The notes under the pieces are model-generated. The model worked only from the letters and a program-made list of their open reading frames with translations, did no database searches and was not told where the DNA came from. Of a DNA stretch of 64,000 bases, positions 7,829 to 16,399 are shown one piece after another (positions within the stretch are counted from its first letter, which is position 1; every line of letters starts with the position of its first letter). A program made the translations under genes and the position numbers. The stretch spans positions 1 through 64,000 of the forward strand of contig NZ_LWQT01000077.1 in assembly GCF_001650715.1 (NCBI RefSeq), in the 5' to 3' direction. The DNA is from Paramagnetospirillum marisnigri (GTDB taxonomy: Bacteria > Pseudomonadota > Alphaproteobacteria > Rhodospirillales > Magnetospirillaceae).

Positions 7829-9085
7829 TTAGCCCTCGATGCAGTCCTCGACGGTGTAGCGGCCGGGCTTGAAGGCCTGGACCAGCACCGCCATGTTGCC
7901 CGGCTTGTGCAGGTTCTTCAGCATCTGCATATGGGCCAGCGGGATGTCGTCCCAGGAATAGACCTCGGACATGCAGGGGTCGATGCGGCGTTCGATCACC
8001 AGCTGGTTGGCCTGGGCGGCCTGCAGCAGGTTGGCGAAGTGGCTGCCCTGGATACGCTTCTGGCGCATCCACACGAAACGGGCGTCGAAGGTCAGGTTGT
8101 AGCCGGTGGTGCCGGCGCAGAACACGACCATGCCGCCGCGCTTCACGACATTACAGGACACCGGGAAGGTGGCCTCGCCGGGATGCTCGAACACGAAGTC
8201 GACGTCGTTGCCCTTGCCGGTGATGTCCCAGATGGCCTTGCCGAACTCGCGGGTCTTCTTCATGTAGTCGGAGAACACCTTGGGATCGCCGTCCACGTCG
8301 GGCAGCTGGCCCCAGCAGTCGAAGTCCTTGCGGTTGATCACGCCCTTGGCGCCGAGGCCGAGGACGAATTCGCGCTTGTCCTCTTCCGAGACCACGCCGA
8401 TGGCGTTGGCGCCCGAGACGGCGATCAGCTGGATGGCCATGGAGCCCAGGCCACCGGCGGCGCCCCACACCAGCACGTTATGGCCGGGACGCAGCACATG
8501 CGGACGATGGCCGAACAGCATGCGATAGGCGGTGGCGAGCGTCAGGGTGTAGCAGGCGCTTTCTTCCCAGGTCAGGTGCTTGGGACGCGCCATGACCTGC
8601 TGGGCCTGGACGCGGGCGAACTGGGCGAAGGAACCGTCGGGGGTCTCGTAGCCCCAGATGCGCTGGCTCGGCGAATTCATCGGATCGCCGCCGTTGCACT
8701 CCTCGTCATCGCCGTCGGTCTGGTTGCAGTGAACCACCACCTCGTCGCCGACCTTCCAGCGCTTCACCTTCGAGCCGACCTTGTAGACGATGCCCGAGGC
8801 GTCGGAACCGGCGATGTGGTAATCGGCCTTGTGATAGTCGAACGGCGAGATCGGCTTGCCCAGGGCGGCCCAGACGCCGTTGTAGTTCACGCCGGCCGCC
8901 ATCACCATGATCAGGACTTCATGGGAGTCGATCTCGGGGGTGTCCACCACCTCGACCTGCATGGCCGTGTCGGGATTGCCGTGACGCTCGCGCCGGATGG
9001 CCCAGGCGTACATCTTCTGGGGCACATGCCCGAGCGGCGGGATCTCACCGACTTCATAGAGATCCTTGACCACCTGTTCGCTCAT
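7829..9085 (-). CDS. ccr: crotonyl-CoA carboxylase/reductase
   Basis: This 418-residue medium-chain dehydrogenase/reductase starts MSEQVVKDLYEVGEIPPLGHVP and has a nucleotide-binding segment with LVWGAAGGLGSMAIQL. It fits crotonyl-CoA carboxylase/reductase, which converts crotonyl-CoA, CO2 and NADPH to ethylmalonyl-CoA, the defining reaction of the ethylmalonyl-CoA pathway. I chose the ATG at 9085 because AAGGAG lies just upstream. The open frame runs further up, but those residues look non-coding. It is divergent from ecm across a 219-bp intergenic region. Confidence 0.93.
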   Translation of the reverse strand: MSEQVVKDLYEVGEIPPLGHVPQKMYAWAIRRERHGNPDTAMQVEVVDTPEIDSHEVLIMVMAAGVNYNGVWAALGKPISPFDYHKADYHIAGSDASGIVYKVGSKVKRWKVGDEVVVHCNQTDGDDEECNGGDPMNSPSQRIWGYETPDGSFAQFARVQAQQVMARPKHLTWEESACYTLTLATAYRMLFGHRPHVLRPGHNVLVWGAAGGLGSMAIQLIAVSGANAIGVVSEEDKREFVLGLGAKGVINRKDFDCWGQLPDVDGDPKVFSDYMKKTREFGKAIWDITGKGNDVDFVFEHPGEATFPVSCNVVKRGGMVVFCAGTTGYNLTFDARFVWMRQKRIQGSHFANLLQAAQANQLVIERRIDPCMSEVYSWDDIPLAHMQMLKNLHKPGNMAVLVQAFKPGRYTVEDCIEG

Positions 9086-9179
9086 CTGAGAACTCCTTAA
9101 CACCGTCGGGACCACAATTCGCCGACGCCGCCCCTGTGGGAGCGTCCGGCACCCCCGCCTTTTAGCGTTTTGTTGCTTC

Positions 9180-9216
9180 CTTCGCAATGCACAAAATGAT
9201 AGTTTGTTTCGCGAAG
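9180..9216. promoter_or_regulatory. dyad-symmetric candidate operator between ccr and ecm
   Basis: Nested inverted arms sit in an AT-rich part of the divergent promoter region: CTTCGC (9180-9185) pairs with GCGAAG (9211-9216), and ACAAA (9191-9195) with TTTGT (9203-9207). A regulator bound here could act on both genes. No regulator gene is adjacent, and the binding protein is unknown. Confidence 0.45.
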
Positions 9217-9304
9217 TCGGGGTTTCGAGAAATTTTAGGTCGCCGCACCCTCTAAACCCCCGGCAAACCGGCATTTTTTGAATAAGAGCAAATTGGAGCG
9301 CACG

Positions 9305-11275
9305 ATGACCGAGAAGACCGCCCGCGAGAAGCCCTGGCTGATTCGTACCTATTCCGGGCACAGCTCGGCGGCGGAATCCAATAAGCTCTATCGCACCAAT
9401 CTCGCCAAGGGCCAGACCGGCCTGTCCATCGCCTTCGACCTGCCGACCCAGACCGGCTATGACAGCGACCACATCCTGGCCAAGGGAGAAGTGGGCAAGG
9501 TCGGCGTCCCCGTCTGCCATATTGGCGACATGATGACCCTTTTCCAGGACATCCCCCTGGAAAAGATGAACACCTCCATGACCATCAACGCGCCCGCCGC
9601 CTGGCTGCTGTCGCTCTATATCGCCACCGCCGAACGCCAAGGCGCGGCGCGGTCCAGCCTGAACGGCACCACCCAGAACGACATCATCAAGGAATACCTG
9701 TCGCGCGGCACCTATATCTTCGCGCCGCAACCCAGCCTGAAGCTGACCAGCGACGTCATCGCCTTCACCTATCGCGAGGTTCCCAAGTGGAACCCCATGA
9801 ATGTCTGTTCCTATCACCTGCAGGAAGCGGGCGCGACGCCGGAACAGGAACTGGCCTTCGCCCTGGCCACCTCCATCGCGGTGCTGGATACCGTGCGCCC
9901 GGTGGTCCCGGCGGCCGATTTCGAGCAGGTGGTCAGCCGCATCAGCTTCTTCGTCAACGCGGGCATCCGCTTCGTCACCGAACTGTGCAAGATGCGCGCC
10001 TTTACCGAGCTGTGGGACGAGATCTGCCGCACCCGCTACGGCATCACGGACGAAAAGGCGCGACGCTTCCGCTATGGCGTCCAGGTCAACAGCCTGGGCC
10101 TGACCGAGCAGCAGCCGGAAAACAACGTCTATCGCATCATCCTGGAAATGCTGGCGGTGGTGCTGTCCAAGAACGCCCGCGCCCGCGCCGTGCAGCTTCC
10201 CGCCTGGAACGAGGCCCTGGGCCTGCCGCGCCCGTGGGACCAGCAATGGTCGCTGCGGCTGCAGCAGATCGTCGCCTACGAGACCGACTTGCTGGAATTC
10301 GGCGACATCTTCGACGGCTCCACCGAAGTCACCCGCAAGGTCGAGGAATTGAAGGTCGGCGCCCGCGAGGAACTGGCGCGCATCGACGCCATGGGCGGCG
10401 CGGTCGCGGCGGTGGAATCCAGCTACATGAAGCAGAAGCTGGTGGAATCCAACGCCCGGCGCATCGGCGCCATCGAATCCGGCGAGCAGATCGTGGTCGG
10501 CGTCAACAAATGGACCGAGACCGAGCCCAGCCCGCTCACCACCGGCGACGGCTCCATCATGACCGTCGACCCCAAGTCCGAGGCCGAACAGATCGAGCGC
10601 CTCAAGGCCTTCCGGGCGTCCCGCGACGCCAAGGCAGTGGAAGCCGCCATCAGCGCCCTGAAATCAGCGGCGAGCGAAGGCCGCAACATCATGGAGCCCT
10701 CCATCGCGGCGGCCCATGCCGGGGTGACCGGCGGCGAATGGGCCGCGACGCTCCGCGACGTGTTCGGCGAATACCGGGCGCCCACCGGGGTGGCCAGGGC
10801 CGCCGCGCAGGTCAAGGGCGAGAAGATGAGCGCGGTGCGCGCCGAGGTGGAGAAGGTCTCGGCCAAGCTGGGCCGCCGGGTCAAGATGCTGGTGGGCAAG
10901 CCCGGCCTGGACGGCCATTCCAACGGCGCCGAGCAGATCGCGGTTCGGGCGCGCGACGCGGGCATGGAGGTGGTCTACGAAGGCATCCGCCTGACCCCAG
11001 CCCAGATCGTCAACGCGGCGCTGGAGGAAGGCGTCCATGTGGTCGGCCTGTCCATCCTGTCGGGCAGCCATATCCCGCTGGTGACCGAGGTGCTGGAGCG
11101 CATGAAGGCCGCCGGTCTGGGCGATATTCCGGTCATCGCGGGCGGCATCATCCCGCCCGAAGATGAAAAGGCCCTGCTGGCCGCCGGCTGCGCCCGCATC
11201 TATACCCCCAAGGACTACGACATCACCGCCATCATGGGCGATATCGTCGGCCTGCTGGGCCAGCGGGCGGCGTAG
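9305..11275 (+). CDS. ecm: ethylmalonyl-CoA mutase (coenzyme B12-dependent)
   Basis: This 656-residue protein has the methylmalonyl-CoA mutase barrel at the N-terminus (PWLIRTYSGHSSAAESN, then AFDLPTQTGYDSD) and a cobalamin domain at the C-terminus, with the DxHxxG motif at D536-H538-G541. It rearranges ethylmalonyl-CoA to methylsuccinyl-CoA. The single-chain form and the divergent position next to ccr distinguish it from methylmalonyl-CoA mutase. The start is the ATG at 9305 with GGAG 6 bases before it; an upstream TTG at 9278 is less likely. Confidence 0.92.
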   Translation: MTEKTAREKPWLIRTYSGHSSAAESNKLYRTNLAKGQTGLSIAFDLPTQTGYDSDHILAKGEVGKVGVPVCHIGDMMTLFQDIPLEKMNTSMTINAPAAWLLSLYIATAERQGAARSSLNGTTQNDIIKEYLSRGTYIFAPQPSLKLTSDVIAFTYREVPKWNPMNVCSYHLQEAGATPEQELAFALATSIAVLDTVRPVVPAADFEQVVSRISFFVNAGIRFVTELCKMRAFTELWDEICRTRYGITDEKARRFRYGVQVNSLGLTEQQPENNVYRIILEMLAVVLSKNARARAVQLPAWNEALGLPRPWDQQWSLRLQQIVAYETDLLEFGDIFDGSTEVTRKVEELKVGAREELARIDAMGGAVAAVESSYMKQKLVESNARRIGAIESGEQIVVGVNKWTETEPSPLTTGDGSIMTVDPKSEAEQIERLKAFRASRDAKAVEAAISALKSAASEGRNIMEPSIAAAHAGVTGGEWAATLRDVFGEYRAPTGVARAAAQVKGEKMSAVRAEVEKVSAKLGRRVKMLVGKPGLDGHSNGAEQIAVRARDAGMEVVYEGIRLTPAQIVNAALEEGVHVVGLSILSGSHIPLVTEVLERMKAAGLGDIPVIAGGIIPPEDEKALLAAGCARIYTPKDYDITAIMGDIVGLLGQRAA

Positions 11276-11277
11276 AA

Positions 11278-11340
11278 AAGCGGGCTGGAAGCCCGCGCTC
11301 CGTCCTCATGACCGGAGCGGAGCGCGGCCGTCCCGGCCGC
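11278..11340. repeat. head-to-head pair of GGAGCGC-type hairpins
   Basis: An inverted copy (11278-11301, on the minus strand GGAGCGCGGGC-TTCCA-GCCCGC) faces a direct copy (11319-11340, GGAGCGCGGCC-GTCCC-GGCCGC). Both share the GGAGCGC lead and a TCC loop, but their stems differ by compensating changes. The same family occurs at 1008-1034. They fill the gap between the convergent ecm and chaC genes. Confidence 0.7.
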
Positions 11341-11934
11341 CTAACCGTCCCCCTGGTCCACCAGCGCCAGCAGACGCTTCAGCGCCCTGTCCTCCACCCC
11401 CAGGCCCTCCAGCGCCGCCACGGTCTGGGCGAGGTAGTCGCGGCTGCGCCCGGCCTTGCCCTCGCCCTGACGGATCAGCGCCACGGCACGGGCTTGGTCG
11501 GGCGGCACGTATTGTGCGTGATCGCGCCGGGCGATGAAGGCCCAGGCCGCCTGCCTGCGCCCGTCATCCAGGGTGATCGGCACGAAACGGGGCAGATAGA
11601 CGCCGGTGATCATCTCGCGCTCAAAGAGCATCCGTTGCACCTCGTCCACCAGGTCGGCCGCCACCCGGAAGGCGCGGCCCCGGCACGAGCCGCCGCGATC
11701 GAGCCCCAGCACCAGACCCGGCCGCTCGTGGGTGCCACGATAATGATTGGACAGAATGCACATGGCGCGGTGATAGCCCTTGAGCCGGGCGCCGCTCTCC
11801 TCCACATGAGGGAAGTCCGGCCGCCACATCAGCGAGCCATAGGCGAACACCCAGAATGGCGGAGCGGCTTGCCCGATGTCCCCGGCCGGGGTAGAGGTTG
11901 AGGGGAGATCATCCCTGGCAGGCGTCATGTCCAT
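11341..11934 (-). CDS. ChaC-like gamma-glutamylcyclotransferase
   Basis: The protein is about 197 residues. It carries the family's nucleotide-like loop as FAYGSLMWRP near the N-terminus and the catalytic-glutamate region as FEREMITGVYLPRF. ChaC enzymes break glutathione into 5-oxoproline and Cys-Gly. The start is uncertain: in-frame ATGs lie at 11949, 11946, 11934 and 11928, and the last overlaps the start codon of the opposite-strand DUF2125 gene in a shared CATG. No dedicated promoter is visible. Confidence 0.8.
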   Translation of the reverse strand: MDMTPARDDLPSTSTPAGDIGQAAPPFWVFAYGSLMWRPDFPHVEESGARLKGYHRAMCILSNHYRGTHERPGLVLGLDRGGSCRGRAFRVAADLVDEVQRMLFEREMITGVYLPRFVPITLDDGRRQAAWAFIARRDHAQYVPPDQARAVALIRQGEGKAGRSRDYLAQTVAALEGLGVEDRALKRLLALVDQGDG

Positions 11935-12958
11935 CCGTATCCGCATCATCCTTGTCGTCCTGCTCGCCCTGTCGGGGGCGGGCATTGCCGCCTATTGGTT
12001 CCACGCGGCGGGGCTGCTGCGCAAGGGGATCGACGATTTCGCCGCCGCCCGCCGGGCCGAGGGCTGGACGGTGGAGCTGTCCGAACCGGCCATGAGCGGC
12101 TTTCCCACGCGGGTGAATGCCCGGCTGGACTCGGTCACACTGCGCTCGCCCCTCGGGCTGGCCTGGTCGGCGGAACAACTCTCGGTCAGCGTTCCCCTGA
12201 CATCGCCGCTGGAGCCGGTGGTGGAAGCGCCGGGCTTCCACCGGCTGGCGGGCTTCGGCTGGTCCGGCGTGGTCTCGGCCAAGACCCTGACGGCGCGGCC
12301 GCGCCTGACCCTGGAGGGGCAACTGGCGGCGCTGGCGGTGACGGGCAGCGCCCTGGCGCTGGAACAGGCCGGATACGATCCCCTGATCCTGGACCGGGTC
12401 GAGTTGGGGCTGGACTGGCCGCGCCCCGCCGACCACAGCCATCATGCCGCTTTCCTGACCCTTCGCCTGGAGCTGGACGGGCTCGGCCTGCCCGATCTGA
12501 CCGGCCTGCCCTTCGATCGCCGCGTCGCCGCCATCCGCCTGAATGCCCGGATGATGGGAACTCCGCCCGATGGCGGCTTCGCCACCGCCCTGGCCGCATG
12601 GAGTGGCGAAGGCGGCACGGTGGAGATCGACCGGGCGCTGGTGGAATGGGCACCGCTGGGGCTGGAGGCCGACGGCACCTTCGCCCTCGATCCCGGCCTG
12701 CAGCCGCTGTTGTCGGCCTCGGCCCGGGTCCGCGGCGGCGGCGACCTGGTCACCCGGCTGGTGGCGGCGGGAGTCATCGAGCCCGGCGCCGCCGAGGCCG
12801 CCCGCTTCATGCTGGCCCTGATGGCCCGCCCCGATCCCCAGGGCCGCCCCACGCTCAACATGCCGCTGACCCTGCAGGACGGCGTGCTGACCGCCGGTCA
12901 GTTCCCGCTGCTGCGGTTGCCGCCCCTGCTGCCCCTGCCCGGAGTCCCGACGCCATGA
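11927..12958 (+). CDS. DUF2125 family membrane-anchored protein
   Basis: This 343-residue protein starts with one membrane-spanning segment or uncleaved signal (MSIRIRIILVVLLALSGAG), followed by a periplasmic region matching the alphaproteobacterial DUF2125 family (FHAAGLLRKGIDDF, GFPTRVNARLDSV). Its function is unknown; the fold of such proteins recalls AsmA-like lipid-handling domains, but that is an inference. The stop overlaps the start of the aminotransferase gene in ATGA, so the two are coupled. An earlier in-frame ATG exists at 11876 but lacks support. Confidence 0.78.
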   Translation: MSIRIRIILVVLLALSGAGIAAYWFHAAGLLRKGIDDFAAARRAEGWTVELSEPAMSGFPTRVNARLDSVTLRSPLGLAWSAEQLSVSVPLTSPLEPVVEAPGFHRLAGFGWSGVVSAKTLTARPRLTLEGQLAALAVTGSALALEQAGYDPLILDRVELGLDWPRPADHSHHAAFLTLRLELDGLGLPDLTGLPFDRRVAAIRLNARMMGTPPDGGFATALAAWSGEGGTVEIDRALVEWAPLGLEADGTFALDPGLQPLLSASARVRGGGDLVTRLVAAGVIEPGAAEAARFMLALMARPDPQGRPTLNMPLTLQDGVLTAGQFPLLRLPPLLPLPGVPTP

Positions 12959-14133
12959 CCAAGCCGTTCCAGCCGCCCAGCCGCATCCTCATGGGGCCCG
13001 GCCCCTCCGACGTGCATCACCGGGTGCTGTCGGCCATGGCGCGCCCCACCATCGGCCATCTCGACCCCCAGTTCATCGTCATGATGGATCAGGTCAAGGC
13101 CATGCTGCAGCAGGCCTTCTTCACCGACAACGCCCTGACCCTGCCGGTGTCGGGGCCGGGTTCGGCGGGCATGGAGGCCTGTTTCGTCAATCTGGTGGAA
13201 CCCGGCGACACCGTGGTGGTCTGCGTCAACGGCGTGTTCGGCGGCCGTATGAAGGAGAATGTCGAGCGTTGCGGCGCCACGGCGGTGGTGGTGGAGGACG
13301 ATTGGGGCAAGCCGGTGGACCTGGAAAAGGCGGAAGCCGCCTTGAAGGCCCATCCCGGCGCCAAGGCCCTTGCCTTCGTCCATGCCGAGACCTCCACCGG
13401 TGTCGAATCCGATGCCCGTTCCCTGTGCGAACTGGCCCGCGAGCATGGCGCGCTGTCCATCGTCGATGCCGTGACCTCGTTGGGCGGCATTCCGGTGCTG
13501 GTGGACCACTGGGGCGCCGACGCGGTCTATTCCGGCAGCCAGAAATGCCTGTCCTGCACCCCGGGCCTGTCGCCGGTCACCTTCTCCGATCGGGCGGTGG
13601 AGGTGCTGAAGACCCGCAAGACCAAGGTGCAGAGCTGGTTCCTGGATTTCAGCCTGCTGACCGCCTATTGGGGAGGCGGCGCCAAAAGGGCCTATCACCA
13701 CACCGCCCCCATCAATGCGCTGTACGGGCTGCACGAATCCCTGGTCATGCTGCACGAGGAAGGCATCGAGCATGCCTGGACCCGGCATTCCATGATGCAT
13801 CAGGCGCTACTGGCGGGGCTCGAGGTGATGGGCCTCGGACTGCTGGTGGAGCCCTCGGCGAGACTGCCGCAACTGAACGCCGTGCTGGTGCCAGATGGCG
13901 TGGACGAGGCGGCCGTGCGCGCCCGGCTGCTGGCCGAGCACGGGCTTGAGATCGGCGCCGGTCTGGGCGCCCTGGCCGGCAAGGTCTGGCGCATCGGCCT
14001 GATGGGGCAAAGCGCCACGCCGCACCATGTCACCACCTGCCTGTCGGCTTTGGAAGCCGCCCTGATCGCCCAGGGGATGACGCTGGCCCCCGGCGCGGCG
14101 GCGGCGGCGGCCAATCGCCTGCTGCTGGTGTAA
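12955..14133 (+). CDS. class V PLP aminotransferase, alanine/serine-glyoxylate type
   Basis: This 392-residue protein begins LMGPGPSDVHHRVL, the entry motif of the alanine-glyoxylate/serine-glyoxylate aminotransferases. The PLP-binding lysine is Lys197 in YSGSQKCLS. It would transfer an amino group to glyoxylate and so link glycine, serine or alanine to C2 metabolism. Which amino donor is used cannot be told. It is translationally coupled to the DUF2125 gene by a 4-base overlap. Confidence 0.87.
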   Translation: MTKPFQPPSRILMGPGPSDVHHRVLSAMARPTIGHLDPQFIVMMDQVKAMLQQAFFTDNALTLPVSGPGSAGMEACFVNLVEPGDTVVVCVNGVFGGRMKENVERCGATAVVVEDDWGKPVDLEKAEAALKAHPGAKALAFVHAETSTGVESDARSLCELAREHGALSIVDAVTSLGGIPVLVDHWGADAVYSGSQKCLSCTPGLSPVTFSDRAVEVLKTRKTKVQSWFLDFSLLTAYWGGGAKRAYHHTAPINALYGLHESLVMLHEEGIEHAWTRHSMMHQALLAGLEVMGLGLLVEPSARLPQLNAVLVPDGVDEAAVRARLLAEHGLEIGAGLGALAGKVWRIGLMGQSATPHHVTTCLSALEAALIAQGMTLAPGAAAAAANRLLLV

Positions 14134-14152
14134 TTCCTGCCGCCATTTGACC

Positions 14153-14258
14153 TGTCATCCCGACGACCATCGGGAGGAGGGAACTCCGCCTGGAATGCTG
14201 CTTCCAAGCAGGAAGAGCCGGTCCAGGACGAGATCCCTCGCTGCCGCTCGGGATGACA
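14153..14258. repeat. 106-bp intergenic element with terminal inverted repeats
   Basis: TGTCATCCCGA (14153-14163) is exactly inverted as TCGGGATGACA (14248-14258). No gene lies inside. It resembles the widespread non-coding GTCATCCCGA palindromic units and may be a miniature mobile element. It sits just after the aminotransferase gene and could act as a terminator in RNA. Confidence 0.7.
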
Positions 14259-14395
14259 AGACACGTCGAACCAAACGCCAAGCGGTGTAAATCGGCGGCT
14301 TGTTCCCGCCGGGGAATTGGTTATCCTGACCATGGAGTAGGGTGTTTGAACCGCGCCACCCGCTCCCCCCTCTCAGCAGAAACGGAGTTGAGTCC

Positions 14396-14827
14396 ATGCT
14401 TGTCTCGGAAATTCTCGCCAGGAAGGGCAACAAGGTTTTCAAGATCCTGCCGACCAAGGCCATGATGGATGCGGTTCAGGGCATGGCCTCGTTCAAGGTC
14501 GGCGCCGTGCTGGTGGTCGACGCCAACGACGTCACCCAGGGCATCTTTACCGAACGCGACGTCACCCGCTGTCTCGCCGCCCATGGCGCGGGCGTGCTGG
14601 AAGCCCCGGTGGGCGAGCACATGACCCGCAATCCGCTGGTCTGCAAGGCCACCGACAGCGTCGCCTCGGTGATGAGCCAGATGTCCACCCATCATTTCCG
14701 CCACATGCCGGTGTTCGACAACGGCAAGATGATCGGCATCGTCTCCATCCGCGATCTGGTCTCCAACAGCCTGGAACGGGCCGAGTTCGAGGCCGAGGCC
14801 ATGCGGGCCTACGTCACCGCCAGCTAA
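14396..14827 (+). CDS. CBS-pair protein
   Basis: This 143-residue soluble protein consists almost entirely of two CBS domains, roughly residues 8-60 and 75-130. Typical words are GAVLVVDANDVTQGIFTERDV and HMPVFDNGKMIGIVSIRDL. Stand-alone CBS pairs bind adenine nucleotides and sense energy state or modulate partners; no partner is evident here. The ATG at 14396 has GGAG 8 bases upstream. A hairpin at 14835-14863 follows the stop. Confidence 0.85.
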   Translation: MLVSEILARKGNKVFKILPTKAMMDAVQGMASFKVGAVLVVDANDVTQGIFTERDVTRCLAAHGAGVLEAPVGEHMTRNPLVCKATDSVASVMSQMSTHHFRHMPVFDNGKMIGIVSIRDLVSNSLERAEFEAEAMRAYVTAS

Positions 14828-14834
14828 GTCTTCC

Positions 14835-14863
14835 GGCCTCCTCCGACCGCGTCGGGGGAGGCC
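14835..14863 (+). terminator. hairpin after the CBS gene
   Basis: GGCCTCCTCCGAC pairs with GTCGGGGGAGGCC around a CGC loop, with one mismatch. There is no run of T afterwards, so it may be only a weak or Rho-assisted terminator. It separates the CBS gene from the heat-shock promoter of the Hsp20 gene. Confidence 0.45.
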
Positions 14864-14891
14864 CTTGACGACCCCGAAATCCATCCTATCT
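14864..14891 (+). promoter_or_regulatory. candidate sigma-32 (RpoH) promoter of hsp20
   Basis: CTTGAC (14864-14869) and CCTATC (14885-14890) are separated by 15 bp. This agrees with the alphaproteobacterial RpoH promoter pattern (CTTGA, then CYTAT). It lies about 90 bp before a small heat-shock gene, which is the expected target. Confidence 0.55.
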
Positions 14892-14979
14892 CGTTTGCAC
14901 GGAGCCGCCGAATGCGGGGCTCCGGGGCGACGGCAAGACGCCGCGTCCAAGCTGGTTGCTTCGCAAAGGAGAACTGGAA

Positions 14980-15438
14980 ATGCGTACCTTCGACCTTACC
15001 CCCCTATTCCGCTCCACCGTCGGTTTCGACCATCTCAACCACCTGTTGGAGACGGCCAACCGCCTGGACGAATCCGCCCTGTCCTATCCGCCCTACAATA
15101 TCGAGAAGCATTCCGAGGATGCCTATCGCATCACCATGGCGGTGGCTGGCTTCGAGGAGGGCGACCTGGAGATCACCTCCAAGGGCCAGACCCTGGTCAT
15201 TTCCGGCAAGCTGCGCAAGGAGGAGCCCAAGGTGGAATTCCTGCATCGCGGCATCGCCGGGCGTTCGTTCGAACGCCGTTTCGAACTGGCCGACCATATC
15301 CGGGTCGACCGCGCCGCCCTGGCCAACGGCCTGCTGCATGTGGATCTGGTGCGTGAAATCCCCGAGGCCATGAAGCCCCGCACCATCAAGATCGAGGCCC
15401 AGGCCGATCCCAAGCTGATCGAGTCCAAGGCGGCCTAA
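14980..15438 (+). CDS. ibpA: Hsp20-family small heat-shock chaperone
   Basis: This 152-residue protein has an alpha-crystallin domain (about residues 32-130) with YRITMAVAGFEEGDLEI and a FERRFELADHI strand pair, as in IbpA/HspA proteins. It holds unfolding proteins in the cytoplasm for later refolding. AAAGGAG lies 8 bases before the ATG. A candidate RpoH promoter lies upstream, and htpG, another chaperone, lies two genes downstream on the other strand. Confidence 0.9.
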   Translation: MRTFDLTPLFRSTVGFDHLNHLLETANRLDESALSYPPYNIEKHSEDAYRITMAVAGFEEGDLEITSKGQTLVISGKLRKEEPKVEFLHRGIAGRSFERRFELADHIRVDRAALANGLLHVDLVREIPEAMKPRTIKIEAQADPKLIESKAA

Positions 15439-15465
15439 GCCCATGACGGGGACGGAGGAATCGCC

Positions 15466-16359
15466 ATGCGCTTCCATCTCGACCCCGTCACCCTCGCCGA
15501 TCAGCGCCGCCGCAATCTGCGGGATACGGTGCTGATCCTGGCGGGGATCTTCTCCCTGATGGCCCTGATCGGCTGGATGCTGGCGGGCGGGCTGGGTATT
15601 GCCCTGTCCGCCCTGGGCACCGGCTTGGGTCTGCTGCTGCATCCCCACGCCGCCGGGGCGGTGATGCGCCATCTGCTGCGGGCCAGGCCGCTGCCCCCCG
15701 CCTTGGCGCCCCGGCTGTGGCAGATTCATGCTGAACTCAGCCGCCGCGCCGATCTCGATATCATCCCACCGCTCTATCTCATCCCGGATGCCCGCATCCA
15801 GGCGCTGTCCTCCGGCTGGGGCCGTGACGCGGCGGTGGCGGTGTCGGAAGGGCTGCTGTACCGCTTGAGCCCCCGCGAGGTCGCCGCCGTTCTGGCCCAC
15901 GAGATCGGCCATATCCGGGCGGGCGATCTGCGCATCCTGCGCCTCGCCGAGATGGCCGGGCGCCTGACCCGCGCCGTGGCGCTGGCCAGCGTGCTGCTGC
16001 TGGTCTACTACCTGCCCGAGGCCATGGCACTGGGCGCCTCGGTCTCGCCCCTGGCCCTGGCCGCCATCACGCTCGGCCCCATCGCCTGCGACCTGCTGAT
16101 CCTGAAGCTGTCGCGCACCCGCGAATTCGCCGCCGACGCCACCGCCTGCGAATTGACCGGCGACCCCGAGGCCCTGATCGCGGTTCTGTCCCGCCTGGGC
16201 GGCCACTGGGACCGCCGTGGCGCCCTCGACCTCAGCCTGATCCGCACCCATCCCACCATTCCGGAACGCATCGAACGCCTGCGCGAGCTGTCGCCACCCC
16301 GCCGCCCGGGGCCGTGGGAGATGTTCGGAATGCTGATGCGGTCGGGGATCAGGGAGTAG
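15466..16359 (+). CDS. M48-family membrane zinc metalloprotease
   Basis: This 297-residue protein has two hydrophobic segments at about 22-60, an active site HEIGH at 145-149, a third zinc ligand candidate Glu220 in TREFAADA, and another hydrophobic region at 170-210. This is the HtpX/M48 arrangement, although the N-terminal part differs from classical HtpX. Such proteases degrade misfolded membrane proteins. It follows hsp20 by 27 bp, so it may share the heat-shock promoter. Confidence 0.82.
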   Translation: MRFHLDPVTLADQRRRNLRDTVLILAGIFSLMALIGWMLAGGLGIALSALGTGLGLLLHPHAAGAVMRHLLRARPLPPALAPRLWQIHAELSRRADLDIIPPLYLIPDARIQALSSGWGRDAAVAVSEGLLYRLSPREVAAVLAHEIGHIRAGDLRILRLAEMAGRLTRAVALASVLLLVYYLPEAMALGASVSPLALAAITLGPIACDLLILKLSRTREFAADATACELTGDPEALIAVLSRLGGHWDRRGALDLSLIRTHPTIPERIERLRELSPPRRPGPWEMFGMLMRSGIRE

Positions 16360-16399
16360 CAAGGGAGGCGGGCGAAGCACCCGCCCCCCTTTCCTTTTC

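Noticed and set aside
9086-9304. Cobalamin riboswitch before the B12-dependent ecm
   Set aside because: The region lacks a B12-box-like conserved core, so no riboswitch was called.
14153-14258. A coding gene inside the inverted-repeat element
   Set aside because: No start, ribosome site or protein-like composition; it looks like a non-coding repeat.
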